This document shows, in pieces, positions 25,704 to 34,480 of a DNA stretch of 64,000 nt (position 1 is the first letter of the stretch; each line of letters begins with the position of its first letter). The translations under genes and the position numbers were made by a program. Location of the stretch: positions 46,559 through 110,558 of the forward strand of contig CAWGPP010000016.1 in NCBI GenBank assembly GCA_963824545.1, given 5' to 3'. The notes beneath the pieces were generated by a model. That model worked only from the letters and a program-made list of their open reading frames with translations, was not told the DNA's origin and did not search any database. The DNA comes from Bog-532 sp963824545. GTDB taxonomy: Bacteria; Actinomycetota; Actinomycetes; Streptosporangiales; Streptosporangiaceae.

Positions 25704-27488
25704 TCACAGGTACTGGCCCGTGTTGGCTACGGTGTCGATCGACCGGCCCGCCTCGGTGCCCGTCTTGCCCGACACCAGGGTGCGGATGTAGACGATGCGC
25801 TCGCCCTTCTTGCCGGAAATGCGCGCCCAGTCGTCGGGGTTGGTCGTGTTGGGCAGGTCCTCGTTCTCGCTGAACTCGTCGACGCAGGCAGACAGCAGGT
25901 GCGCGACCCGCAGGCCCTTCTGCCCGGTGTCGAGGAACTCCTTGATGGCCATCTTCTTGGCCCGGTCCACGATGTTCTGGATCATGGCGCCGGAGTTGAA
26001 GTCCTTGAAGTACAGGACCTCCTTGTCGCCGTTGGCGTAGGTGACCTCGAGGAACCGGTTCTCCTCCGACTCGGTGTACATCCGCTCGACGACCCGCTGG
26101 ATCATCGCCTCCACGGTCCCGTCCCGCGAGGCGCCGTGCTCGGCCAGGTCGTCGGGGTGCAGCGGGAGCTGGGTCAGGATGTACTTGGAGAAGATGTCCT
26201 TGGCCGCCTCGGCGTCCGGCCGCTCGATCTTGATCTTGACGTCGAGCCGCCCGGGGCGCAGGATCGCGGGGTCGATCATGTCCTCGCGGTTGGACGCGCC
26301 GATCACGATCACGTTCTGCAGGCCCTCAACGCCGTCGATCTCGGACAGCAGCTGCGGCACGATCGTGTTCTCCACGTCGCTGGAGACCCCGGATCCGCGG
26401 GTACGGAAGATCGAGTCCATCTCGTCGAAGAACACGATGACCGGCATGCCTTCGCTGGCCTTCTCCCGGGCCCGCTGGAACACGAGCCGGATGTGCCGCT
26501 CGGTCTCGCCGACGTACTTGTTGAGCAGCTCGGGGCCCTTGATGTTGAGGAAGAAGCTGCGGCCCGCGGAGCCGGGCCCGGCGGTGCCGTCCGCCGCGGT
26601 CTTCGCCGCGACCTGCTTGGCCAGGGAGTTCGCCACCGCCTTGGCGATGAGCGTCTTCCCGCAGCCGGGCGGCCCGTAGAGCAGCACGCCCTTGGGCGGC
26701 CGCAGCTGGTGCTCGCGGAACAGGTCGGCGTGCAGGTACGGCAGCTCGATCGCGTCCCGGATCTGCTCGATCTGGGAGGCCAGGCCGCCGATGTCGGAGT
26801 AGACGATATCCGGGACTTCCTCCAGGATGAGCTCCTCGACCTCCGCCTTCGGGATCCGCTCGAACACGTAGCCCGAGCGCGGCTCGAGCAGCAGCGAGTC
26901 GCCGCTGCGCAGGGTGGAGGCGCGCAGCGGGTCGGCGAGCCGGACCACGCGCTCCTCGTCCGCGTGCGAGATGACCAGCGCGCGCTCGCCATCCTCCAGG
27001 AGTTCCTTGAGCATGACGATCTCGCCGGCGGTCTCGAACCCCTCGGCGAGCACGACGTTGAGCGCCTCGTTCAGCACGACTTCCTGGCCGGGCTTGAGGT
27101 GCTCGAGTTCGACGGCGGGGCTCACGTGGACCCGCATCTTCCGGCCGCCGGTGAAGACATCGGCGGTGTTCTCGTCGGCGGTGTTGAGGAAGATGCCGAA
27201 GCCGGACGGCGGCTGCGCCAGCCGGTCGACTTCCTCCTTGAGCGCGACGATCTGGTCACGGGCCTCGCGCAGGGTGCCGGTCAGCCGCTCGTTCTGCGCG
27301 GTGACGGCAGCCAGGCTGGCCTCGGTCTCGCGCAGCCTCTCCTCGAGAAGCCGCGCCTGGCGTGGCGAATCGGCGAGCCTGCGGCGCAATGCAGCGATCT
27401 CCTCGTCAAGGAAGGAGATCTGCGCGGTAAGGCCCTTGACCTCATCGTCATGCCGTGAGGCCCGTGAGCTCTCATCCCTGCTTCCCAC
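25704..27488 (-). CDS. arc: Proteasomal AAA+ ATPase ARC/Mpa (copy 1)
   Basis: 594 residues. An N-terminal coiled coil (about 20-92) captures Pup, then two OB-type domains, then the AAA module with Walker A GPPGCGKT (272-279) and Walker B VIVFFDEMD. The C-terminus GQYL matches the docking tail inserted into alpha-ring pockets. GTG start with AGGAGG seven bases upstream. It unfolds pupylated proteins and feeds them to the core. It differs from copy 2 at residues 103 (Thr/Ala) and 106 (Glu/Asp). Its upstream region is only 58 bases to the next prcA stop. Confidence 0.95.
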   Translation of the reverse strand: MGSRDESSRASRHDDEVKGLTAQISFLDEEIAALRRRLADSPRQARLLEERLRETEASLAAVTAQNERLTGTLREARDQIVALKEEVDRLAQPPSGFGIFLNTADENTADVFTGGRKMRVHVSPAVELEHLKPGQEVVLNEALNVVLAEGFETAGEIVMLKELLEDGERALVISHADEERVVRLADPLRASTLRSGDSLLLEPRSGYVFERIPKAEVEELILEEVPDIVYSDIGGLASQIEQIRDAIELPYLHADLFREHQLRPPKGVLLYGPPGCGKTLIAKAVANSLAKQVAAKTAADGTAGPGSAGRSFFLNIKGPELLNKYVGETERHIRLVFQRAREKASEGMPVIVFFDEMDSIFRTRGSGVSSDVENTIVPQLLSEIDGVEGLQNVIVIGASNREDMIDPAILRPGRLDVKIKIERPDAEAAKDIFSKYILTQLPLHPDDLAEHGASRDGTVEAMIQRVVERMYTESEENRFLEVTYANGDKEVLYFKDFNSGAMIQNIVDRAKKMAIKEFLDTGQKGLRVAHLLSACVDEFSENEDLPNTTNPDDWARISGKKGERIVYIRTLVSGKTGTEAGRSIDTVANTGQYL

Positions 27489-27546
27489 GCCCTCACCTCC
27501 TTCCGGTGCCCTGAATTACCTAGACCCTACCTACCGCGGAGCCATT

Positions 27547-28386
27547 CTAGGCGGGGGGGTTGCCGTCGGAGGGGGCCGGGGGGCCGATGGCGTCGTCGTC
27601 GGCGGGCGCTGACAGGCTGGACGGCCCGGTTTCCGTGGCCTCCGTCGCGGCGGGCTCGGTGGTCTCCCCGGCCTCGGCGGGCCCTTCGGCGCTGCTTTCC
27701 CTGAGCAGTTCCTCCAGCCGCGCGCCGGCTAGCCGGCGGAACGTCCGGTGCGGGCGGCTCCGGTCGAGCACGGCCACCTCAAGCTGGCTGCCCGTGGTGT
27801 CGGGCCGCTCCCCGTTGGTGGGCGCGGCCAGCGCCGCCATCGCCGCGCTGAACGCGGCGGACAGCGACATGCCGTCCGCGTACCGCTCCTTCAGGGCCGT
27901 GGCCACCTGGTCGGCCTGGCCGCCGATGGCCGCGAACCCGTGCTCGTCGGCCACCGAGCCGTCGAACGTGATCCGGTAGATCTGGTCGTCGCTGGCGCTC
28001 TCGCCCGCCTCCGCCACGATGATCTCCACCTCGAACGGCTTCGAGCTCTCGGTGAAGATCGTGCCGAGCTGCTGGGCATACCAGTTGGCGATGCCGCGCG
28101 CGGTCACGTCCCGGCGGTCGAACTGATAGCCCGTGACGTCGGCGTAGGTCACGCCGGCCTTGCGCAGGTTCTCGTACTCGTTGTACCGGCCGACCGCGGC
28201 GAACGCGATCCGGTCGTAGATCTCGCTGATCTTGTGCAGCGCGCGGGACGGGTTCGGCGCCACGAACAGGATGCCGCCGGCGTACTGGATGACGACCCCG
28301 CTGCGGCCGCGCGCGATTCCCTTGCGCGCATAGTCCGCCTTGTCTTTCATCACCTGTTCGGGCGACACGTAGAACGGCATGGACAC
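27547..28386 (-). CDS. prcA: 20S proteasome alpha subunit (copy 2)
   Basis: 279 residues, identical in sequence to copy 1 at 21774, from a GTG with the same ribosome site. A few silent changes separate the genes. The stop codon forms the duplication junction with the upstream region of arc copy 1. Transcripts reaching this point could read into arc copy 1, only 58 bases away. Confidence 0.95.
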   Translation of the reverse strand: MSMPFYVSPEQVMKDKADYARKGIARGRSGVVIQYAGGILFVAPNPSRALHKISEIYDRIAFAAVGRYNEYENLRKAGVTYADVTGYQFDRRDVTARGIANWYAQQLGTIFTESSKPFEVEIIVAEAGESASDDQIYRITFDGSVADEHGFAAIGGQADQVATALKERYADGMSLSAAFSAAMAALAAPTNGERPDTTGSQLEVAVLDRSRPHRTFRRLAGARLEELLRESSAEGPAEAGETTEPAATEATETGPSSLSAPADDDAIGPPAPSDGNPPA

Positions 28387-28449
28387 CGCAGGCGCTTCCT
28401 TTACTCGCGAGTTCGGCTGGGATCGTAAGGCGGCGGGAGAAGGGCGCGC

Positions 28450-29310
28450 TCAGCCCGAGCTGAGCGGCGCGGACGGGCCATCCGGCGACTGCATGCGCTC
28501 GCTGATCACGGCCCGGGCGTGCGCCTCGGCTTCGGCTTCGGACAGCCGGCTGTACCCGTCCGCCGTGACCACCCCGATCACCGGGTAGATCGAGCGGGTG
28601 AGGTCGGGGCCGCCGGTCGCCGAGTCGTCGTCGGCCGCGTCGTAGAGCGCCTCCACGCAGGCCCGTACCGCGTCCTGGGCATTCAGGCCGTCCCGGTACA
28701 GCTTCTTCAGCGAGCCGCGGGCGAACACCGAGCCGGAGCCGATCGAATGGAACCGGTGCTCCTCGTACGGGCCGCCGGCCACGTCGTAGCTGAAGATCCG
28801 GCCGATTCCGGTGTCCTCGTCGTAGCCCACGAAGAGCGGGACGACGGCCAGGCCCTGCATCGCGGCGGCGATATTGCCCCGGATCATCGTGGCCAGGCGG
28901 TTGGCCTTGCCCTCCAGCGACAGCGACCGGCCTTCCATCTTCTCGTAGTGCTCGAGTTCCACCTGGAAGAGCCGGACAAACTCCAGGCCGACACTGGCGG
29001 TCCCCGCGATCCCCATCGCGGAGAACTCGTCGGTGCGGAAGACCTTCTCCACGTCCCGTTTCGCAATCATGTTCCCCGCCGTCGAACGCCGGTCACCGGC
29101 GATGATGACGCCGCTGTCGCAGACCGCGGTGACGATCGTGGTCGCGTGCGGGAGGCCGGCCAGCGCGCCAGGGATGGCCGGAGCGCTCCGCGCCGAACTG
29201 CCGGGCAGCAGGTCCGGCGCGTAGGAGGCGAGGAAGTCAGCAAACGACGAGATCCGGGGGGCCATGAACGCTCCCGGAAACCGGCTGTGCCCATCCAAGT
29301 CAGAGCCCAC
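28450..29310 (-). CDS. prcB: 20S proteasome beta subunit precursor (copy 2)
   Basis: 286 residues from GTG 29310. The mature part from Thr57 is identical to copy 1, so both copies would give the same active enzyme. The one difference, Arg41 for Trp41, lies in the propeptide that is removed on assembly. The gap to prcA is 63 bases and contains a one-base difference in spacing from copy 1. TTG 29331 and ATG 29265 are alternative starts. Confidence 0.95.
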   Translation of the reverse strand: MGSDLDGHSRFPGAFMAPRISSFADFLASYAPDLLPGSSARSAPAIPGALAGLPHATTIVTAVCDSGVIIAGDRRSTAGNMIAKRDVEKVFRTDEFSAMGIAGTASVGLEFVRLFQVELEHYEKMEGRSLSLEGKANRLATMIRGNIAAAMQGLAVVPLFVGYDEDTGIGRIFSYDVAGGPYEEHRFHSIGSGSVFARGSLKKLYRDGLNAQDAVRACVEALYDAADDDSATGGPDLTRSIYPVIGVVTADGYSRLSEAEAEAHARAVISERMQSPDGPSAPLSSG

Positions 29311-29507
29311 GCGGATCCTTCCGTCTCTCAAAGCAATCTCTGAACAGACCCTACTGCGGTGGCACAGTGCCCTTTACCGGGCCCTGTACCGGGCCGCGTA
29401 CCAGAGCCGCGCCGTCCGGGTCAGCCCTCGGCGAACTGGCCGCGGTCAATCGTCGGCCCGTACTGCGGCCCCGGTGAGCGGCAGTACGGGCCCTGGTGAC
29501 GGGACGG

Positions 29508-29720
29508 CTACTGGCCGCCCTTCTGGACGTACGACCTGACGAACTCCTCGGCGTTCTCCTCGAGAACCTCGTCGATCTCGTCCAGGATCGCGTCAACGTC
29601 GTCCGACAGCTTCTCGTGCCGTTCCTGGACGTCTTCGGCCGCCCGGGTCTCGGTCTCCTCGGCCTCCTCGCTGCGGCGCGGGGACTGCTTCTGGCCGCCC
29701 GTGTCCTTTGATGTTGCCAT
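29508..29720 (-). CDS. pup: Prokaryotic ubiquitin-like protein Pup (copy 2)
   Basis: 70 residues with the same GGQ end and central helix as copy 1. Pro14 and Ala27 replace two serines of copy 1. The helix that binds the ATPase coiled coil and the ligation end are unchanged, so both should work as tags. GGAGG lies eight bases before the ATG. Confidence 0.97.
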   Translation of the reverse strand: MATSKDTGGQKQSPRRSEEAEETETRAAEDVQERHEKLSDDVDAILDEIDEVLEENAEEFVRSYVQKGGQ

Positions 29721-29850
29721 CCCGGTACCTCCGTCAATCGGGGGCGTTCCCTGCCCCAACGCTATCTTCGCCCGCCGACATCGTGTTCAACCCCGGATTC
29801 GGCACCTAGTCGCGGATCCGGCCCGGCGGCCGGGGCCTATCCGGGCCGGC

Positions 29851-31371
29851 TCACTCGGCCTGCCCGGTCAGCGCCGCAACCAGGTCCGCGGCGGTCCGGC
29901 AGCGCCGCAGCAGGTTCCCGACGTGCGCCTTGGTGCCGCGCAGCGGTTCGAGCGTCGGCACGCGCTGCAGCGATTCACGGCCCGGGATGTCGAATATCAC
30001 CGAATCCCAGGATGCGGCCGCGACCGACTCGGCGTACTGGCGCAGGCACCGGCCGCGGAAGTAGGCCCGGGTGTCCTCGGGTGGCTCCTCGATCGCCCGC
30101 CGGACCTGCTCCTCGGTCGCGAGCTTGGTCATCCGGTCCTTCACGGCGAGCCGGTTGTACAGCCCGCGGGACTGCCGGACGTCGGAGTACTGCAGGTCGA
30201 TGAGCTGCAGGCGCGAATGGTCCCAGCTGAGCCCGTCGCGGTTCCTGAACCCCTCCAGCAGCTCGAGCTTGGCCACCCAGTCGAGCTCGCCGGACAGCTG
30301 CATCGGGTCGTCGGCCAGCCGGTTGAGCACCGACTCCCACCGGTCGAGCACGTCGGCGGTCATCGGGTCGACGTCCGAGCCGAACTTGTCCTCGGTGTAC
30401 TTGCGCGCCAGTTCCAGGTACTCGGCCTGCAGCTGGACGGCGGTCATCGTCCGGCCGTCCCGCAGCTTCACCAGGCGGCGCAGCGACGGGTCGTGCGAGA
30501 CGGCCCGCAGATCCGCAACCGAGGCTTCCAGGGACAGGTCCTTGTCCAGGAACTTGTCCTCGATCATCGACAGCACCAGGGCGGTAGTGCCCAGCTTGAG
30601 GTAGGTGGCCACCTCGCTCATGTTCGCGTCGCCGATGATGACGTGCAGCCGCCGGTACTTCTCCGGGTCGGCGTGCGGCTCGTCGCGGGTGTTGATGATG
30701 GGCCGCTTGAGCGTGGTCTCCAGGCCGACCTCGACCTCGAAGAAGTCGGCCCGCTGGCTGAGCTGGAAACCGACCCCGCGGCCGTCCGCGCCGATGCCCA
30801 CCCGGCCGGCGCCGCAGATCACCTGGCGGGTGACGAAGAACGGCGTCAGGTGCCGGACGATGTCGGCGAACGGGGTGGCCCGCCGCATCAGGTAGTTCTC
30901 GTGGCAGCCGTAGGAGGCGCCCTTGTTGTCCGTGTTGTTCTTGTAGAGCTGGATGGGCGCGGCCCCGGGGATGGTGGCGGCGCGCTCGGCGGCCTCCGCC
31001 ATGATCCGCTCACCGGCCTTGTCCCAGATCACCGCCGACAGCGGGTTGGTGCATTCGGGGGTGGAGTACTCCGGGTGCGCGTGGTCCACGTACAGCCGGG
31101 CGCCGTTGGTCAGGATGACGTTCGCCAGGCCCAGGTCCTCGTCGGTGAGCTGGGTCGAGTCCGCGCTCTCCCGGGCCAGGTCGAAGCCGCGGGCATCGCG
31201 GAGCGGGTTCTCCTCCTCGAAGTCCCACCGGGCCCGGCGCGCCCGGGCCGCCGTGGCGGCCTGATAGGCGTTCACGATCTGGGACGAGGTCACCATCGCG
31301 TTGGCCCCTGGCTGGCCGGGCACCGAGATGCCGTACTCGGTCTCGGTGCCCATCACCCGCAGCACGCTCAT
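29851..31371 (-). CDS. dop: Pup deamidase/depupylase (copy 2)
   Basis: 506 residues, full length, with the same GTETEYGIS and catalytic Asp96 motifs as copy 1 and only Ser386 for Pro386. Silent substitutions are scattered through the gene, so the copies have diverged by point mutation rather than by a single event. No PafA ligase gene is near either copy. Confidence 0.95.
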   Translation of the reverse strand: MSVLRVMGTETEYGISVPGQPGANAMVTSSQIVNAYQAATAARARRARWDFEEENPLRDARGFDLARESADSTQLTDEDLGLANVILTNGARLYVDHAHPEYSTPECTNPLSAVIWDKAGERIMAEAAERAATIPGAAPIQLYKNNTDNKGASYGCHENYLMRRATPFADIVRHLTPFFVTRQVICGAGRVGIGADGRGVGFQLSQRADFFEVEVGLETTLKRPIINTRDEPHADPEKYRRLHVIIGDANMSEVATYLKLGTTALVLSMIEDKFLDKDLSLEASVADLRAVSHDPSLRRLVKLRDGRTMTAVQLQAEYLELARKYTEDKFGSDVDPMTADVLDRWESVLNRLADDPMQLSGELDWVAKLELLEGFRNRDGLSWDHSRLQLIDLQYSDVRQSRGLYNRLAVKDRMTKLATEEQVRRAIEEPPEDTRAYFRGRCLRQYAESVAAASWDSVIFDIPGRESLQRVPTLEPLRGTKAHVGNLLRRCRTAADLVAALTGQAE

Positions 31372-31487
31372 ATCAGCAGCCTATGCCGCGCCGGCGGTGA
31401 CTACGCCGCAGACACACGACCGGGCGCGGATCGCGGCACGCCGCCCTGGCACCCGCCGCGGCCGCGGCGCGTGCCCGCTCGCCCAGG

Positions 31488-33272
31488 TCACAGGTACTGG
31501 CCCGTGTTGGCTACGGTGTCGATCGACCGGCCCGCCTCGGTGCCCGTCTTGCCCGACACCAGGGTGCGAATGTAGACGATGCGCTCGCCCTTCTTGCCGG
31601 AAATGCGCGCCCAGTCGTCGGGGTTGGTCGTGTTGGGCAGGTCCTCGTTCTCGCTGAACTCGTCGACGCAGGCAGATAGCAGGTGCGCGACCCGCAGGCC
31701 CTTCTGCCCGGTGTCGAGGAACTCCTTGATGGCCATCTTCTTGGCCCGGTCCACGATGTTCTGGATCATGGCGCCGGAGTTGAAGTCCTTGAAGTACAGG
31801 ACCTCCTTGTCGCCGTTGGCGTAGGTGACCTCGAGGAACCGGTTCTCCTCCGACTCGGTGTACATCCGCTCGACGACCCGCTGGATCATCGCCTCCACGG
31901 TCCCGTCCCGCGAGGCGCCGTGCTCGGCCAGGTCGTCGGGGTGCAGCGGGAGCTGGGTCAGGATGTACTTGGAGAAGATGTCCTTGGCCGCCTCGGCGTC
32001 CGGCCGCTCGATCTTGATCTTGACGTCGAGCCGCCCGGGGCGCAGGATCGCGGGGTCGATCATGTCCTCGCGGTTGGACGCGCCGATCACGATCACGTTC
32101 TGCAGGCCCTCAACGCCGTCGATCTCGGACAGCAGCTGCGGCACGATCGTGTTCTCGACGTCGCTGGAGACCCCGGATCCGCGGGTACGGAAGATCGAGT
32201 CCATCTCGTCGAAGAACACGATGACCGGCATGCCCTCGCTGGCCTTCTCCCGGGCCCGCTGGAACACGAGCCGGATGTGCCGCTCGGTCTCGCCGACGTA
32301 CTTGTTGAGCAGCTCGGGGCCCTTGATGTTGAGGAAGAAGCTGCGGCCCGCCGAGCCGGGCCCGGCGGTGCCGTCCGCCGCGGTCTTCGCCGCGACCTGC
32401 TTGGCCAGGGAGTTCGCCACCGCCTTGGCGATGAGCGTCTTCCCGCAGCCGGGCGGCCCGTAGAGCAGCACGCCCTTGGGCGGCCGCAGCTGGTGCTCGC
32501 GGAACAGGTCGGCGTGCAGGTAGGGCAGCTCGATCGCGTCCCGGATCTGCTCGATCTGGGAGGCCAGGCCGCCGATGTCGGAGTAGACGATATCCGGGAC
32601 TTCCTCCAGGATGAGCTCCTCGACCTCCGCCTTCGGGATCCGCTCGAACACGTAGCCCGAGCGCGGCTCCAGCAGCAGCGAGTCGCCGCTGCGCAGGGTG
32701 GAGGCGCGCAGCGGGTCGGCGAGCCGGACCACGCGCTCCTCGTCCGCGTGCGAGATGACCAGCGCGCGCTCGCCATCCTCCAGGAGCTCCTTGAGCATGA
32801 CGATCTCGCCGGCGGTCTCGAACCCCTCGGCGAGCACGACGTTGAGCGCCTCGTTCAGCACGACTTCCTGGCCGGGTTTGAGGTGCTCGAGCTCGACGGC
32901 GGGGCTCACGTGGACCCGCATCTTCCGGCCGCCGGTGAAGACGTCGGCGGTGTTGTCGTCGGCGGCGTTGAGGAAGATGCCGAAGCCGGACGGCGGCTGC
33001 GCCAGCCGGTCGACTTCCTCCTTGAGCGCGACGATCTGGTCCCGGGCCTCGCGCAGGGTGCCGGTCAGCCGCTCGTTCTGCGCGGTGACGGCAGCCAGGC
33101 TGGCCTCGGTCTCGCGCAGCCTCTCTTCGAGAAGCCGCGCCTGGCGTGGCGAATCGGCGAGCCTGCGGCGCAATGCAGCGATCTCCTCGTCAAGGAAGGA
33201 GATCTGCGCGGTAAGGCCCTTGACCTCATCGTCATGCCGTGAGGCTCGTGAGCTCTCATCCCTGCTTCCCAC
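31488..33272 (-). CDS. arc: Proteasomal AAA+ ATPase ARC/Mpa (copy 2)
   Basis: 594 residues from GTG 33272, matching copy 1 in all motifs (coiled coil, GPPGCGKT, GQYL end). It carries Ala103 and Asp106. One extra C between ribosome site and start, compared with copy 1, lengthens the spacing by a base and opens an in-frame GTG at 33281. It is the promoter-proximal gene of the whole ten-gene array, with unique upstream sequence from 33332 to trmI. Confidence 0.95.
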   Translation of the reverse strand: MGSRDESSRASRHDDEVKGLTAQISFLDEEIAALRRRLADSPRQARLLEERLRETEASLAAVTAQNERLTGTLREARDQIVALKEEVDRLAQPPSGFGIFLNAADDNTADVFTGGRKMRVHVSPAVELEHLKPGQEVVLNEALNVVLAEGFETAGEIVMLKELLEDGERALVISHADEERVVRLADPLRASTLRSGDSLLLEPRSGYVFERIPKAEVEELILEEVPDIVYSDIGGLASQIEQIRDAIELPYLHADLFREHQLRPPKGVLLYGPPGCGKTLIAKAVANSLAKQVAAKTAADGTAGPGSAGRSFFLNIKGPELLNKYVGETERHIRLVFQRAREKASEGMPVIVFFDEMDSIFRTRGSGVSSDVENTIVPQLLSEIDGVEGLQNVIVIGASNREDMIDPAILRPGRLDVKIKIERPDAEAAKDIFSKYILTQLPLHPDDLAEHGASRDGTVEAMIQRVVERMYTESEENRFLEVTYANGDKEVLYFKDFNSGAMIQNIVDRAKKMAIKEFLDTGQKGLRVAHLLSACVDEFSENEDLPNTTNPDDWARISGKKGERIVYIRTLVSGKTGTEAGRSIDTVANTGQYL

Positions 33273-33474
33273 GGCCCTCACCTCCTTCCGGTGCCCTGAA
33301 TTACCTAGACCCTACCTACCGCGGCGCCATTCGTAACCTGGCGGTCCGCGTTAGGAAGAGCACACCCGACAGTCAATTAATGCCCCACAGCGCGGCTTCC
33401 GAAGCGAGCTGGGAGGCGGATCGTTACGGTTTAGACACTTTTTGTGAGCCTGCGGCGCTGCCGCCCCGCACGGC

Positions 33475-34452
33475 TCAGGGACGCGCCGGCGCCCCTTCCG
33501 TCACACCAGCCTCTTCTTCCGGGTGCGCGCCCTTGGCCGGACGCCGCCGCCGCGGCGGCGGCGTGACGCCGTCGGCCAGCCGCCGCGCGGTGACCAGGAA
33601 CCCGGTGTGGCCGACCATCCGCTGGTCCGGCCGCACCGCCAGGCCATCCACGTGCCAGCCGCGCACCAGCGACTCCCACGCCGCGGGCTCGTCGAACTGG
33701 CCGTACCCGCGCAGCGCCTCGACCGTGCGGGACAGCTGCGTGGTGGTCGCCACGTAGCAGCAGATGACGCCGCCCGGCACCAGGACCCGCGCGGCGGCCG
33801 GCACGCAGTCCCAGGGCGCGAGCATGTCCAGGATTACGCGGTCAGCGTTATCCGCTCCCAGCGGATCCCCGGGGCGCCCCGCTTCCGGCGGCTCCCCGGT
33901 GAGGTCGGCTGGCCGCGCATCCCCGGAGAGGTCGGCTGGCCGCGCATCCCCGGGCGCGGCGAAATCCCCGACGACCAGGTGCCAGCTGGCGGGCACGGCG
34001 CCGAAGAAGGCCGCAACGTTGCGCCGGGCGATCTCGGCGAAGTCCGCGCGGCGCTCGAACGAGGTCACCGACCCGTCCTCGCCGGCCGCGCGCAGCAGCC
34101 AGCACGTCAGCGCGCCCGACCCGGCGCCCGCCTCGACCACCCGCGCGCCCGGGAAGACGTCGGCCATCGCGACGATCTGCGCGGCGTCCTTGGGGTAGAC
34201 GACCGCCGCGCCGCGTTTCATGCTCAGCGTGAAGTCGGCCAGCAGCGGGCGGAGCGCGACGTACGGTGTGCCCCCGGAGGACGTCACCACGCTCCCGTCC
34301 GGCCGGCCGATCAGGTCATCGTGGCTCAGCGACCCGCGGTGGGTGAAGAAGGTCTTGCCCGGTTCCAGGACCACGGTGTGCCGGCGGCCCTTGGGGTCGG
34401 TGAGCTGAACGTGGTCGCCGTTGGCAAACGGCCCCCGGCGATGGCGAATCAT
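33475..34452 (-). CDS. trmI: tRNA (adenine-58-N1)-methyltransferase
   Basis: 325 residues. The SAM-binding core includes ARVVEAGAGSGALTCWLLRA (motif I), TSFERRADFAEIARRNV, and the catalytic-loop DRVILDMLAPWDCV. The N-terminal small domain (HTVVLEPGKTFFTHRG) is typical of TrmI. It makes m1A58 in the T-loop. Between motifs there is an insertion with GDARPADLS/GDARPADLT, encoded by a 27-base tandem repeat at 33901 and 33928. It lies upstream of arc on the same strand, as often in actinobacteria. Confidence 0.93.
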   Translation of the reverse strand: MIRHRRGPFANGDHVQLTDPKGRRHTVVLEPGKTFFTHRGSLSHDDLIGRPDGSVVTSSGGTPYVALRPLLADFTLSMKRGAAVVYPKDAAQIVAMADVFPGARVVEAGAGSGALTCWLLRAAGEDGSVTSFERRADFAEIARRNVAAFFGAVPASWHLVVGDFAAPGDARPADLSGDARPADLTGEPPEAGRPGDPLGADNADRVILDMLAPWDCVPAAARVLVPGGVICCYVATTTQLSRTVEALRGYGQFDEPAAWESLVRGWHVDGLAVRPDQRMVGHTGFLVTARRLADGVTPPPRRRRPAKGAHPEEEAGVTEGAPARP

Positions 34453-34480
34453 GCCGGACAGGCTATCGGCGGGCGCGGGG

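Larger units (their letters stand above)
21774..27546 (-). repeat. Tandem direct repeat unit R1 carrying the Pup-proteasome operon
   Basis: A 5,773-base unit running from the prcA stop codon to 58 bases upstream of arc. It is nearly identical to unit R2 at 27547-33331 in the same orientation. Scattered single-base differences and a 12-base indel in the prcB-pup gap show the copies are distinct. Left flank is GTGGGG before CTAGGCGG; at the inner junction the flank is GCCATT. Confidence 0.95.
27547..33331 (-). repeat. Tandem direct repeat unit R2 carrying the Pup-proteasome operon
   Basis: A 5,785-base second unit. The inner junction joins GCCATT (upstream of arc copy 1) directly to CTAGGCGG (prcA stop of copy 2). 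On the right, homology ends after GCCATT at 33331, where unique sequence (CGTAACCTGG) begins. The 12-base length difference comes mainly from a duplicated ACCGGGCCCTGT-type segment near 29375-29395. Confidence 0.95.

Noticed and set aside
23713..25791. Long plus-strand open frame opposite dop and pup (and its copy at 29701-31575)
   Set aside because: High-GC antisense shadow with Arg/Gly/His/Val-biased composition, no motifs, and fully explained by conserved Dop on the other strand.
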